Assembly: GCA_964461115.1 (NCBI GenBank)
Contig: CAYWSX010000004.1
Span: 62,001 to 126,000, forward strand
DNA length: 64,000 nt
Source of the DNA: RGIG2134 sp964461115
GTDB lineage: Bacteria; Cyanobacteriota; Vampirovibrionia; Gastranaerophilales; Gastranaerophilaceae
Direction: 5' to 3'
Program-made: the position numbers and the translations under genes
Part shown: one piece after another, positions 52,027 through 60,565 of the stretch
Numbering within the stretch: the first letter of the stretch is position 1
Layout of the letters: every line of letters starts with the position of its first letter
The notes under the pieces: generated by a model
Told to the model about the DNA's origin: nothing
Databases searched by the model: none
Seen by the model: only the letters and a program-made list of their open reading frames with translations

Positions 52027-52593
52027 ATGTCTACAAAAAATAAAGCTATAATCAATTTGAAAAGCTCTGAAAAGGTTGCACGCTTTTTAGAGAAGAATAA
52101 TCTACATAAAAAAGACTTTGCAGAAATGATAGGCGTAACGCTTTCATATGTTTATAACCTTATAGACAATGCAATACCTTTTTCTACCCGTTCGACTACA
52201 TTAGAACGTATTGCGACAGTTATGGACGTTGAACCCGAAGAATTTGACGAATACAAAATCCCGCAAGAGCCGCTTTTACTCGATGATTCCATAGAGTTTA
52301 TCCGTGAACAGCAAAAAATTAAGGGACTTTCGACAGTTCAGTTTCTAAAAGCGTTTCCGCGTAAAAAACGTCTCGAAATTGTTGATATCCTAAGAGGTGC
52401 TTCGCCAATTCCTTTGGACTGGAAAGAACTTTCATTGATTGCTCAGATTCTCGATATCAAAAAAGAAGAAATTTATCCGTATTGGGAAAATCGGTTGAGA
52501 AACCTTATGCAAGCGGCAGGAATGAACATGCAGGCGAATGCAGGCCTTATAAACACTATGTTCAGCTGTGCGCGCGAGTTTATCGAAACTTAA
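52027..52593 (+). CDS. XRE-type helix-turn-helix protein (188 aa)
   Basis: Residues 14-75 form a Cro/cI-type HTH: KVARFLEKNNLHKKDFAEMI, VTLSYVYNLIDN and RIATVMDVEPEEFDEYKIP. A second HTH-like stretch follows at about 100-155 (ELSLIAQILDIKKEEIYPYW), so two DNA-binding-like domains are in tandem. The C-terminus (MQAAGMNMQANAGLI) is Met/Ala-rich. Target unknown. Its ribosome site is embedded in a G7 tract. Confidence 0.75.
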   Translation: MSTKNKAIINLKSSEKVARFLEKNNLHKKDFAEMIGVTLSYVYNLIDNAIPFSTRSTTLERIATVMDVEPEEFDEYKIPQEPLLLDDSIEFIREQQKIKGLSTVQFLKAFPRKKRLEIVDILRGASPIPLDWKELSLIAQILDIKKEEIYPYWENRLRNLMQAAGMNMQANAGLINTMFSCAREFIET

Positions 52594-52928
52594 TCAAAAG
52601 TGCCTTTTAACTGTTTTCCGCCAAGAATATGGACATGAACGTGAAAAACGCTCTGTCCTGCTTGTGCACCGGTGTTTATGACTGTACGGTATTCTTTAAG
52701 CCCGATTTTTTCGGTTACTTTTTTAACTCCGTCAAGAAGCTTTCCCAGGAGGGCTGTATCCTCCACTGCAGACAAATTATCGTAATGCGCTTTCGGTATC
52801 ACGAGGATATGCTCGGGCGCTTGAGGGTTTAAGTCACGGAATGCAGCTATTTCTTCCGTTTCAAAGACAAATTCTGTTCCGAAATCACCGTTAGCTATTT
52901 TACAAAAAATACAATCCTCTTTTTTCAT
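52590..52928 (-). CDS. hinT: HIT family nucleotide hydrolase
   Basis: 112 residues of the HINT branch: CIFCKIANGDFGTEFVFETE at the N-terminus, AFRDLNPQAPEHILVIPKAH and the histidine triad QSVFHVHVHILGG. It hydrolyses AMP-lysine-type or adenosine phosphoramidates. It converges with the XRE gene (4-bp overlap). Confidence 0.95.
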   Translation of the reverse strand: MKKEDCIFCKIANGDFGTEFVFETEEIAAFRDLNPQAPEHILVIPKAHYDNLSAVEDTALLGKLLDGVKKVTEKIGLKEYRTVINTGAQAGQSVFHVHVHILGGKQLKGTFD

Positions 52929-52968
52929 AATTCGTCCTTTTCAACTATTAAATATTTCAAAATTGTAG

Positions 52969-52974
52969 TATGAT
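52969..52974 (+). promoter_or_regulatory. -10 box (TATGAT) of tyrA
   Basis: TATGAT, TGTAAC, ATG 52981. Confidence 0.5.
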
Positions 52975-52980
52975 TGTAAC

Positions 52981-53787
52981 ATGAAAATCGGCATTTTAGG
53001 TTTAGGATTAATAGGCGGCTCAATTCTTACAGCTCTTTCGGATAAGGGCTACGATACTGTTGCGGTAACGCGCAACAAAAACGTCATCGAGCAGGCAAAA
53101 GCCTACACAAACGAAGTCGGGTCAGATATAGAGCTGCTAAAAGATTGTGATGTAGTTTTTGTTGCAGTTCCGATGTCACATACGCTCGAAACTCTTGAAA
53201 AACTTGAAGCAATATTACCTTCGACTGCTATAGTAACTGATGTTTGCAGCTTAAAAGGTTTTGTTATGCAAAAAAAATATTCTTATAATTTTATAGGCTC
53301 GCACCCTATGGCGGGAACCGAAAATGCAGGGTTTGATTATGCGGAAAAAAACTTATTCAAGGGCGCAAAATGGGTTCTGACTCCTCATTTTGACACCCCG
53401 CGAAGCGTTTCGGCTAAAGTTGAGGAGCTTATTACAGATATGGGCTCAAAACCCATTTATGCAGACGCAAAAGAGCATGATGAAGCTGTTGCCAAAATTT
53501 CACATATGCCAATGCTATTGTCACAAGCTCTTTTTGAATCCGTTAAAGATGATGAGCTTGCGATGGAACTTGCTGCAAGCGGGTTTCGCGATATGACACG
53601 CCTTGCAATGTCTAACGTTGACATGGCAGAAGATATGCTGAATATGAATACACCGAATATTGAAAAATCACTTCAAAAAATGAATTTAGCAGTAAACGAT
53701 TTAAAAACAGACTATAAAAATAAAATAGCAATAATACGTGAAGAGCGAACCAAGATGTACGACAAAAATGGTAAAAATATACTATAA
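52981..53787 (+). CDS. tyrA: prephenate dehydrogenase
   Basis: The 268-aa protein starts with the NAD(P) motif IGILGLGLIGGSILTALSDK and has VVFVAVPMSHTLETL, GSHPMAGTENAGFDYA (with the conserved His) and WVLTP. It converts prephenate (or arogenate) toward tyrosine. TATGAT lies 6 nt before the ATG without a ribosome site. The pilin-like gene follows after 18 bp. Confidence 0.94.
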   Translation: MKIGILGLGLIGGSILTALSDKGYDTVAVTRNKNVIEQAKAYTNEVGSDIELLKDCDVVFVAVPMSHTLETLEKLEAILPSTAIVTDVCSLKGFVMQKKYSYNFIGSHPMAGTENAGFDYAEKNLFKGAKWVLTPHFDTPRSVSAKVEELITDMGSKPIYADAKEHDEAVAKISHMPMLLSQALFESVKDDELAMELAASGFRDMTRLAMSNVDMAEDMLNMNTPNIEKSLQKMNLAVNDLKTDYKNKIAIIREERTKMYDKNGKNIL

Positions 53788-53805
53788 AATAAGGATAGAT
53801 TTAAG

Positions 53806-54633
53806 ATGAAAAAGCTTTTTAATCAATTAAAATCATTTTCAATTGCAGAAGCAATGGTTACATTACTTATCGTAAGTGTTGCAATAGCGGCAATGGCACC
53901 AATTATGTCAAAACGCAATCAAACAGCCGGCAATGGGCTTGATAAATGGCTTTATACACAAAACGGACGTGATATTACTCGCGTAACAGGTAATGTCGGA
54001 GTAGGTGTTCCTACAAATCAAAATCCTGATGCTAAATTTGAAATACGAGGAAATAACGGAGTTATAATTAAAATCAAAGCACCAGGCATGCAGAATGCTA
54101 ATATTTTGGACATAAGCAAAGGAAACAAACAGATTGCATATATGGATCCCGACGGCGTATTGTACCTTCCCGAGCCTGTTATAATGAGAAATTCCGCAAG
54201 CAAAACCGGCTGGAATCCTTTGACAACCTACGAAGGCAATGATTGGCGTAATGCATTAATGCGTGACGGGGGCTTAATGGTCAATACAACAGAAGTACGA
54301 AGAGTTTTGAGTATATTTCTAAATGGGTCTGAAAAAGCTTGGATTAATTCTGACGGAACATCCTCATTTGGCGGTGTTTGTGCACCAAGATACGGGGTCT
54401 GTCAGGGTAAAGGCATAAACACTAATATAACTGCCGACCAAAACGGCTGGCTTAGCTGGAACGGCTGGGCTCCCGACAGATGGACAGCAGGCTTGTGGAT
54501 AAACGGTCAAAGAGTCCTGGCGCGCGGTGCATACAAATATGGTGACGAAACATCGTTATTTGTACCTGTGTCAAAAAATGACGTATATACCGCCAATCAC
54601 GGCAGTTTATGCTTCACACCTTGTAAGAACTAA
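53806..54633 (+). CDS. pilin-like protein with tail-fibre-like segment (275 aa)
   Basis: The N-terminus FSIAEAMVTLLIVSVAIAAM resembles a pseudopilin helix (Glu at +5) after a short basic leader ending KS. Then follows NVGVGVPTNQNPDAKFEIRG, close to the GNVGIGTxxPxAKLEV repeat that introduces phage tail-fibre and S74-type domains. The rest is Trp/Gly/Asn-rich (WLSWNGWAPDRWTAGLWING) and has C-terminal Cys pairs. A surface fibre protein displayed on a pilus base is inferred. AAGGAT before the ATG; downstream of tyrA. Confidence 0.65.
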   Translation: MKKLFNQLKSFSIAEAMVTLLIVSVAIAAMAPIMSKRNQTAGNGLDKWLYTQNGRDITRVTGNVGVGVPTNQNPDAKFEIRGNNGVIIKIKAPGMQNANILDISKGNKQIAYMDPDGVLYLPEPVIMRNSASKTGWNPLTTYEGNDWRNALMRDGGLMVNTTEVRRVLSIFLNGSEKAWINSDGTSSFGGVCAPRYGVCQGKGINTNITADQNGWLSWNGWAPDRWTAGLWINGQRVLARGAYKYGDETSLFVPVSKNDVYTANHGSLCFTPCKN

Positions 54634-54636
54634 AAT

Positions 54637-55758
54637 TTATTTCTTACGTTTCTTTTTCTTGCTGTTTTTTTCAAGATCACGTTTAGCGTTATCTATGGAT
54701 ATTTTTGCGACCGGCTTTCTGGTGCGCCTGTCAAAGAAAACCAGCCAATGCTTACGCTTTACGTCATTTACAGCGAAACACATCTTGCCTGCTACACGGT
54801 CACCTGATCTCAACTGGACAAAAGAAAAATTCGAATCACCGAAAATCGAAGGATAGTAAACGCCATTCATATCGTCCACTAAGCCGACGTCAAATGATGA
54901 AAAATTGTATTTAGAGGAGTTAATTACAGACATTGAAATACCGTATGTGTTTTTTTCTCCGAAAGGGTCTTTTTCTACTGTAATGTTAGAGAATCTTATA
55001 TCTAATCCGTCCAGTTTCACTTCATCTTGTTTCAAAGCTTCTTCAGAGATTACAGGCAAATCCATATCTGTTGTAATGCGCACTTTCATCTCATCCCCGG
55101 GTGAAAGTAATACATCTTTTCCTTTACGACAAAGGGCAATCCCTAGCCCGACAACTCCGCCGAGTGCAGCACCGCCGAGAACAGTATAGCCTTGAGAAGC
55201 AAGAGCGCCTTCGATACCAAAAAGCTGGAGAGCCGCATATCCGCCAACTGCACCTCCTGCTGCCGTGTATCCGACGTTTTGAGCCATTACCTTTGCTCCG
55301 CCCACAATCGGATTTGCTTTAGATGTCATAGTGGCTTTTATTGGAATTTCGCGTCCGTCAGGCGTAATCAGCGAGTCGAATTCCATCTCTATCCAAGCAT
55401 CACGCCCTAAGCGTTTTGAGCCTTCCATTTGCCTGATGGTTCCGTGCGCAATTGTTCCGATAGGAATAACTACACCTTTTTTTCCTCTTACTTCCTGCGT
55501 AACTTCCGCAAAAAATTCGTCTCCTTCTTGCGAATAGGCTCCGCTTATAACTTGAGACACCGTCATGTTAATTATTTCACGAGATTCAACTTTATGCATT
55601 TCGCCTGTAAAAATATTTTCCTGCTTGAGCTTGTCTTCTTTTTGAATTGTGCCTTCAAGCGGTGAAGCAATAACAGGCAGAGCCGATAAAGCATTTGGAG
55701 CCCAAAAAGCCGCCAGCAGCATTAATGATATGAATCTTTTTGCATTTCCTCTTCCCAT
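54637..55758 (-). CDS. exported protein with glycine-zipper segment (373 aa)
   Basis: Signal peptide at residues 1-26 (FISLMLLAAFWAPNALSA). Then a beta domain (GDEFFAEVTQEVRGKKGVVI, PIGTIAHGTI) that resembles the beta-barrel seen in VirB10/TrbI-type proteins, by eye only. A Gly/Ala-rich hydrophobic segment at ~160-215 (AAGGAVGGYAALQLFG, LGGAALGGVVGLGIAL) fits a glycine zipper. The C-terminus is a Lys/Arg tail (KKKKRKK). TAAAAT lies 6 nt before the ATG. Function unknown; envelope location inferred. Confidence 0.6.
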   Translation of the reverse strand: MGRGNAKRFISLMLLAAFWAPNALSALPVIASPLEGTIQKEDKLKQENIFTGEMHKVESREIINMTVSQVISGAYSQEGDEFFAEVTQEVRGKKGVVIPIGTIAHGTIRQMEGSKRLGRDAWIEMEFDSLITPDGREIPIKATMTSKANPIVGGAKVMAQNVGYTAAGGAVGGYAALQLFGIEGALASQGYTVLGGAALGGVVGLGIALCRKGKDVLLSPGDEMKVRITTDMDLPVISEEALKQDEVKLDGLDIRFSNITVEKDPFGEKNTYGISMSVINSSKYNFSSFDVGLVDDMNGVYYPSIFGDSNFSFVQLRSGDRVAGKMCFAVNDVKRKHWLVFFDRRTRKPVAKISIDNAKRDLEKNSKKKKRKK

Positions 55759-55764
55759 ACTTTT

Positions 55765-55770
55765 ATTTTA
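55765..55770 (-). promoter_or_regulatory. -10 box (TAAAAT) of the glycine-zipper gene
   Basis: Minus-strand TAAAAT, AAAAGT, ATG 55758. Confidence 0.5.
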
Positions 55771-55894
55771 CTATAAATCTCATGCGTGTGCCAATTTTAA
55801 ATTTATTTTGGCAAAATCTTTTTGTTTATGTTAAGATTGAGTACACATAGCTATTTTGTGTTTTGCTTGTGGGTTAAGAGATTTGGAGCGTGCT

Positions 55895-56608
55895 TTGAAG
55901 TTAATATTTAAGGAAACCTTAAATTCCACCAACACATATGCCAAAGAACATATGGATGAGTTTTCTGACCTTACTTTTATTTATTGCAACACTCAAACAG
56001 AAGGAAGAGGAAGACTCGACAGAAAATGGGTCTCTTCAAACCCTAACAATATATATCTAACTATCGTTTTAAAACCACAGGAAGAAAATTATCCGTTTAT
56101 CAATGTAACTCAGTATTTATGCGTTATTGTCTCCAAAGTACTGGAAAATTACGGCGCTGAGGCTAAAATTAAATGGCCAAACGACATTTTAGTAAACGGG
56201 AAAAAAATAGCGGGAATCCTTGCACAAACAGCAAGTATAGGTTCGAAATTTAAGGGTATAGCGCTCGGTATAGGAATAAATTTGAATTCAGATAAAGCAG
56301 AAATTGATTCTATCGACCGTCCTGCTGCCTCATTAAATCTGGAAATCGGGCGAAATATTAATCGTGACGCATTTTTAAATGAACTTGCCGAAGAATTTGA
56401 AAGAAATTACGAAAAGTTCAAAAAAGAGGGCTTTAGATATATAGAACAAGATTACTTAAAACGAGCAAATTTCCTCAACGAGGAGATTACGGTAAGTACT
56501 GCAGAAAAAAGCCTGCGCGGAATTGTAAAAAATCTTACCGAAGACGGCGCGCTTGTTTTATGTGAAGAAAATAAAGAAGTAGTTATTACAATGGGAGAAA
56601 TTCTATGA
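55895..56608 (+). CDS. birA: biotin-[acetyl-CoA-carboxylase] ligase (no HTH), TTG start
   Basis: BirA attaches biotin to acceptor lysine. Motifs: ETLNSTNTYAKEH, TEGRGRLDRKWVSSN (biotin/ATP loop), KIKWPNDILVNGKKIAGILA and GIGINLN. The N-terminal repressor HTH is absent, so it is not a regulator. TTG at 55895 stands 6 nt after GGAG and gives 237 aa; the upstream TTG 55856 has no ribosome site. It heads birA-oadG-oadA-oadB; the substrate is the lysine in the EAMKME motif of OadA. Confidence 0.93.
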   Translation: MKLIFKETLNSTNTYAKEHMDEFSDLTFIYCNTQTEGRGRLDRKWVSSNPNNIYLTIVLKPQEENYPFINVTQYLCVIVSKVLENYGAEAKIKWPNDILVNGKKIAGILAQTASIGSKFKGIALGIGINLNSDKAEIDSIDRPAASLNLEIGRNINRDAFLNELAEEFERNYEKFKKEGFRYIEQDYLKRANFLNEEITVSTAEKSLRGIVKNLTEDGALVLCEENKEVVITMGEIL

Positions 56609-56838
56609 ATTTATTATTAGAAGAAGGGCTTATCGCTATGTGCATAGGCATGGGAACGGTTTTATCGTTTCTGGTTATGCTTATTGTCGGCATGATTTTA
56701 ATGTCGAAAGTAATCGGATACTTAAACAAAATATTCCCTGAAGCGGTTCTTGCGGGCGTCAAACCGACTGCAAGAAAGCCGGTGGGTGAAGACGAACAAG
56801 TAGCAATCGCAATTGCAGCTGTTCTCGCTCGCTCGTAG
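56605..56838 (+). CDS. oadG: oxaloacetate decarboxylase gamma-like subunit
   Basis: 77 residues: a single membrane helix (MCIGMGTVLSFLVMLIVGMI) and a short polar tail ending ...VAIAIAAVLARS, the OadG/GcdC pattern. It anchors the biotin carrier subunit to the beta subunit. Its ATG overlaps the birA stop (ATGA). Confidence 0.85.
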   Translation: MNLLLEEGLIAMCIGMGTVLSFLVMLIVGMILMSKVIGYLNKIFPEAVLAGVKPTARKPVGEDEQVAIAIAAVLARS

Positions 56839-56876
56839 AAAGATAGTTTTATTTAATAGGAAAAGAGGAATAAATT

Positions 56877-58661
56877 ATGTCAAAAAAATTGATTAAGGTA
56901 ATGGATACGTCATTCAGAGACGGTTTCCAGTCGGTTTACGGGGCAAGAGTCTTTGTTGATGATTTCCTTCCGGCTTTACAGGCAGCCTCACAGGCCGGTA
57001 TCAGGCACTTTGAAGTTGCAGGCGGCGCAACATTTCAGGCGCCAATTTTTTACTGCAACGAAAACTCTTTTGAGACAATGGATAAAATAAGAGCCGCAGT
57101 AGGCCCGGATATCAACCTTCAAAGCTTGGCAAGAGGCGTTAATGTTGTAGGTCTTGACTCTCAATCAAGAGATATTATCAACCTTCACGCTAAAATGTTC
57201 AAAAAACACGGCGTGACAACAATCAGAAACTTTGACGCATTAAATGATGTTAACAACCTGATTTACTCAGGGCAATGCATTAAAGACAACGGCTTGAACC
57301 ACGAAGTTACAATCACAATGATGGAGCTTCCTTATGGCTGTACCGGCGCACATGACGTTGATTTTTACGAAAAAGTTTTGAGAAATATCTTAGACGCAGG
57401 TATCCCGTTTGACTCTTTGGCATTCAAGGATGCTTCAGGAACCTCTGCACCAAGAAAAGTTTATGAAACAATCAAACGCACAAGAGAAATTTTAGGCGCA
57501 GACGCTCACATCCGTTTTCACTCTCACGAAACAGCAGGAACAGGCTTGGCTTGCTACCTTGCAGCTCTTGACGGCGGCGCGAACGGTGTTGACCTGGCTA
57601 TGAAACCTGTTTCAGGCGGAACTGCTCAGCCTGACATCGTTTCATTGTGGCACGCATTAAAAGGTACTGAATATGACCTTGGAATTGATGTTGAAAAAAT
57701 TCTGGAAACAGAAGAAATCTTCAAAGAGTGTATGAAGGATTACTTCTTGCCTCCTGAAGCACTTGCTGTTAATCCGCAAATCATCTCTTCACCTCTTCCG
57801 GGCGGAGCGCTTACTGCAAATACTCAAATGCTTCGTGACAACGGATTAATGGATAAATTCCCTGAAGTTGTTGCAGCGATGAGAGAAGTTGTAGAAAAAG
57901 GCGGCTTCGGAACTTCCGTTACTCCTGTTTCGCAATTCTATTTCCAACAAGCCTTCAACAACGTTCTTCACGGACCTTGGAAAAAAATCGCAGAGGGCTA
58001 CGGAAAAATGGTGCTGGGCTACTTCGGCAAAACTCCTTGTGAGCCTAACGCAGAAGTTGTTAAAATTGCTTCCGAACAGTTGAATTTACAGCCTACAACG
58101 GAAATGGTTGTCGATTTGAACGACAAAGATCCTAACAAAGGTATTGAACCTGCGAAAAAACGCCTTGAAGAAGCAGGCTTGGAAATTAACGATGAAAACA
58201 TCTTTATTTCAGCAGCCTGCAAAGAAAAAGGTATCGAATTCCTCAAAGGCAACGGACAAATCGGCGTAAGAAAAATCTCCGAAAAAACCGAAGCTCCCGT
58301 ACTTGAAAAATCTAACGGATACACAGTTTCTGTAAACGGTAAAAAATATGCTGTTGCAATCGAAGGCGAAAAAGCTACCGTAAACGGTAAGCTTTATGAT
58401 ATCGACGTAAAAGCGGGTATAGAAGCAAAAGCTCATACTCCTGGCTCAGGTACAGAAGTTAAAGCTGCGCTTCCGGGCAATATTTTAAGAGTTGAAGTTT
58501 CAGAAGGCGACTGCATTCAAGAAGGTGATATCCTTATGATTGTAGAAGCTATGAAAATGGAAACAGAAATCAAATCTCCTGTATCAGGAACAATTCAAGC
58601 GATTGAGGTTTCTGTAGGAAATCAAGTTAAAACAGGCGATGTGCTTGTGGTAATAGGCTAG
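56877..58661 (+). CDS. oadA: oxaloacetate decarboxylase alpha subunit, biotinylated
   Basis: Residues 1-~460 are the carboxyltransferase domain (VMDTSFRDGFQSVYGARVF, FHSHETAGTGLACYLAALDG, MKPVSGGTAQPD). The C-terminal ~80 residues form a biotinyl domain with EAMKMETEI, where Lys carries biotin. It removes carboxyl from oxaloacetate and passes it to biotin. Very similar layout to methylmalonyl-CoA or pyruvate carboxylase PycB subunits; the neighbours favour a sodium-pumping decarboxylase. GAGG precedes the ATG. Confidence 0.92.
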   Translation: MSKKLIKVMDTSFRDGFQSVYGARVFVDDFLPALQAASQAGIRHFEVAGGATFQAPIFYCNENSFETMDKIRAAVGPDINLQSLARGVNVVGLDSQSRDIINLHAKMFKKHGVTTIRNFDALNDVNNLIYSGQCIKDNGLNHEVTITMMELPYGCTGAHDVDFYEKVLRNILDAGIPFDSLAFKDASGTSAPRKVYETIKRTREILGADAHIRFHSHETAGTGLACYLAALDGGANGVDLAMKPVSGGTAQPDIVSLWHALKGTEYDLGIDVEKILETEEIFKECMKDYFLPPEALAVNPQIISSPLPGGALTANTQMLRDNGLMDKFPEVVAAMREVVEKGGFGTSVTPVSQFYFQQAFNNVLHGPWKKIAEGYGKMVLGYFGKTPCEPNAEVVKIASEQLNLQPTTEMVVDLNDKDPNKGIEPAKKRLEEAGLEINDENIFISAACKEKGIEFLKGNGQIGVRKISEKTEAPVLEKSNGYTVSVNGKKYAVAIEGEKATVNGKLYDIDVKAGIEAKAHTPGSGTEVKAALPGNILRVEVSEGDCIQEGDILMIVEAMKMETEIKSPVSGTIQAIEVSVGNQVKTGDVLVVIG

Positions 58662-58674
58662 GAAGGAGCGGACA

Positions 58675-59847
58675 ATGAATATTCAAGACAATTTAATCAC
58701 GCTCTGGCAATCAACAGGTATAGCAAACTTTGTACAGCCTGCTGACCCGGCATTACACGGATTGGAACAGATTTTCCACCAATACGGTTCGCCGATAATG
58801 CTCCTCGTATGCTTGTTTCTAATGTGGCTGGGGATTAAGAAGCAGTTTGAACCGCTTTTGCTTGTCCCTATCGCATTCGGCGGATTTTTATCAAATATTC
58901 CTATTGCAGACATTGCAGGACCAAACGGATTTTTGGGTATTATCTATGAATTCGGTATTCATCAAGGCTTGTTCCCGCTCATAATCTTTATGGGCGTCGG
59001 CGCAATGACAGATTTTGGTCCGTTGATTGCAAACCCTAAAACAGCGCTTCTCGGCGGAGCGGCACAGTTCGGTATTTTCGGAGCATTGCTTCTTGCATTA
59101 TGCGTTTTCGGATTTACGCTGCCTCAGTCGGGTGCAATCGGTATCATCGGCGGTGCTGACGGTCCGACATCAATCTACGTTACAACAAAATTAGCGCCTG
59201 AACTTCTTGGTGCTATTGCAGTTGCGGCATATTCGTACATGGCGCTGGTTCCTGTAATTCAACCGCCTATTATGAAACTTTTGACCACAAAAGAAGAGCG
59301 CTGCATACAAATGGAACAGCTTCGTGAAGTTTCAAAACGTGAAAAGATTGTATTCCCTATCGTAGTGCTTTCTTTATGCATAATTTTCCTTCCTGATGCT
59401 TGCCCGCTAATCGGTGCGCTCACTTTCGGTAACTTATGTAAAGAATGCGGCGTTGTGGACAGACTATCCAACACAATGCAGAATGAGTTGATAAACATCG
59501 TAACAATCTTCCTCGGTTTGACCGTAGGTTCAAAACTTTCTGCAGAACAGTTCTTGTCGTTACAAACATTGTTCATCCTTGTACTTGGCTTGACCGCGTT
59601 TTCTCTTGCTACAGCAGCAGGTGTAATCTTCGGCAAGATTATGAACAAATGTTCGAAAACTCCTGTCAACCCGCTTATCGGTGCAGCAGGCGTTTCGGCG
59701 GTTCCAATGGCGGCTCGTGTTGCTAACAAAGTCGGCTTGGAATACAACCAAAACAACTACCTGTTAATGCACGCAATGGGCCCTAACGTTGCAGGTGTAA
59801 TCGGTTCTGCGGTTGCAGCCGGCGTATTGCTTTCAATCTGCCGCTAA
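58675..59847 (+). CDS. oadB: sodium-pumping decarboxylase, beta subunit
   Basis: The 390-aa integral membrane protein has FGGFLSNIPIADIAGPNG, FMGVGAMTDFGPLIANPKTA, GAIGIIGGADGPTSIYVTTK and VSAVPMAARVANKVGLEYNQ, the hallmark sequences of OadB/GcdB. It decarboxylates carboxybiotin and exports Na+. AAGGAG precedes the start. Last gene of the operon, followed by a strong terminator. It links oxaloacetate decarboxylation to a sodium gradient. Confidence 0.96.
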   Translation: MNIQDNLITLWQSTGIANFVQPADPALHGLEQIFHQYGSPIMLLVCLFLMWLGIKKQFEPLLLVPIAFGGFLSNIPIADIAGPNGFLGIIYEFGIHQGLFPLIIFMGVGAMTDFGPLIANPKTALLGGAAQFGIFGALLLALCVFGFTLPQSGAIGIIGGADGPTSIYVTTKLAPELLGAIAVAAYSYMALVPVIQPPIMKLLTTKEERCIQMEQLREVSKREKIVFPIVVLSLCIIFLPDACPLIGALTFGNLCKECGVVDRLSNTMQNELINIVTIFLGLTVGSKLSAEQFLSLQTLFILVLGLTAFSLATAAGVIFGKIMNKCSKTPVNPLIGAAGVSAVPMAARVANKVGLEYNQNNYLLMHAMGPNVAGVIGSAVAAGVLLSICR

Positions 59848-59868
59848 TCGACAATCGATAAACAATAC

Positions 59869-59896
59869 AAAAAAGCCCCAATCGGGGCTTTTTTAT
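59869..59896. terminator. bidirectional terminator after oadB
   Basis: AAAAAAGCCCC / CGGGGCTTTTTT stem with AAT loop; serves oadB and the convergent RTX-like gene. Confidence 0.85.
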
Positions 59897-59897
59897 T

Positions 59898-60431
59898 TTA
59901 AGTATAAATATTTATTTCAGTCTCATCTTCGCCTTCGTCATCTTCTTCGGGAAGAAAGTCTTCAATGTTATACATATCCTCGAGGACAAGCCCCTGGTTC
60001 TTAACATATTTGAAAATAAATGCAGCAGATTTGATAATATCGCCAATATTATCTGCATCTTTGGCAAATTCTATCTTGTTGCCTGACAAGTATACCTCGT
60101 CTTTGCCGGTGCCTTTGTCTATAAAAATTTCGCTGCCTTGTGCATAGATTTTATCATTGCCTGCGCCGGCATTTATATTTGTGCCCATACCGACAGCGAT
60201 AATTGTGTCGTCGCCGTCCCCGGTGTCTATTACAACGCCGCCGGCTATTGATGTTACAGTATCTTCGCCTTTGCCGGTTTTGATTATAGTGCCATTGGCA
60301 TAGTTTGTGACAGTATTGTTTCCGTCACCGCCGACAAAAACATTTCCGCCGCCGCTTCGTGTAGAAGTCTGATTGGCGACGTACTCATTCATTTGAGTTG
60401 AGTATGCTGTCATTTCGGTTCTTGTAATCAT
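59898..60431 (-). CDS. second RTX-like beta-roll protein (177 aa)
   Basis: Residues 30-119 are five consecutive 18-residue repeats of the pattern xxxxxGxGxxxxxxxxGx (for example VVIDTGDGDDTIIAVGMG), the same phasing as the 383-aa protein at 786-1937. The C-terminus is strongly acidic (EEDDEGEDETE). No Sec signal. GGAG precedes the ATG. A calcium-dependent fold and type I export are plausible from the RTX family but no transporter is nearby. Confidence 0.7.
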   Translation of the reverse strand: MITRTEMTAYSTQMNEYVANQTSTRSGGGNVFVGGDGNNTVTNYANGTIIKTGKGEDTVTSIAGGVVIDTGDGDDTIIAVGMGTNINAGAGNDKIYAQGSEIFIDKGTGKDEVYLSGNKIEFAKDADNIGDIIKSAAFIFKYVKNQGLVLEDMYNIEDFLPEEDDEGEDETEINIYT

Positions 60432-60565
60432 TTTTACTCCGCAAAATTATGCTCTTATTAATATAAAAACAAATCGTATATCAAAATTGCGCAAAAGGTA
60501 TATACTTTCGCAACATTTTGTTACATTGTAGCAACTCCCCGCATTCAGCATTTTTAAAATTCATT

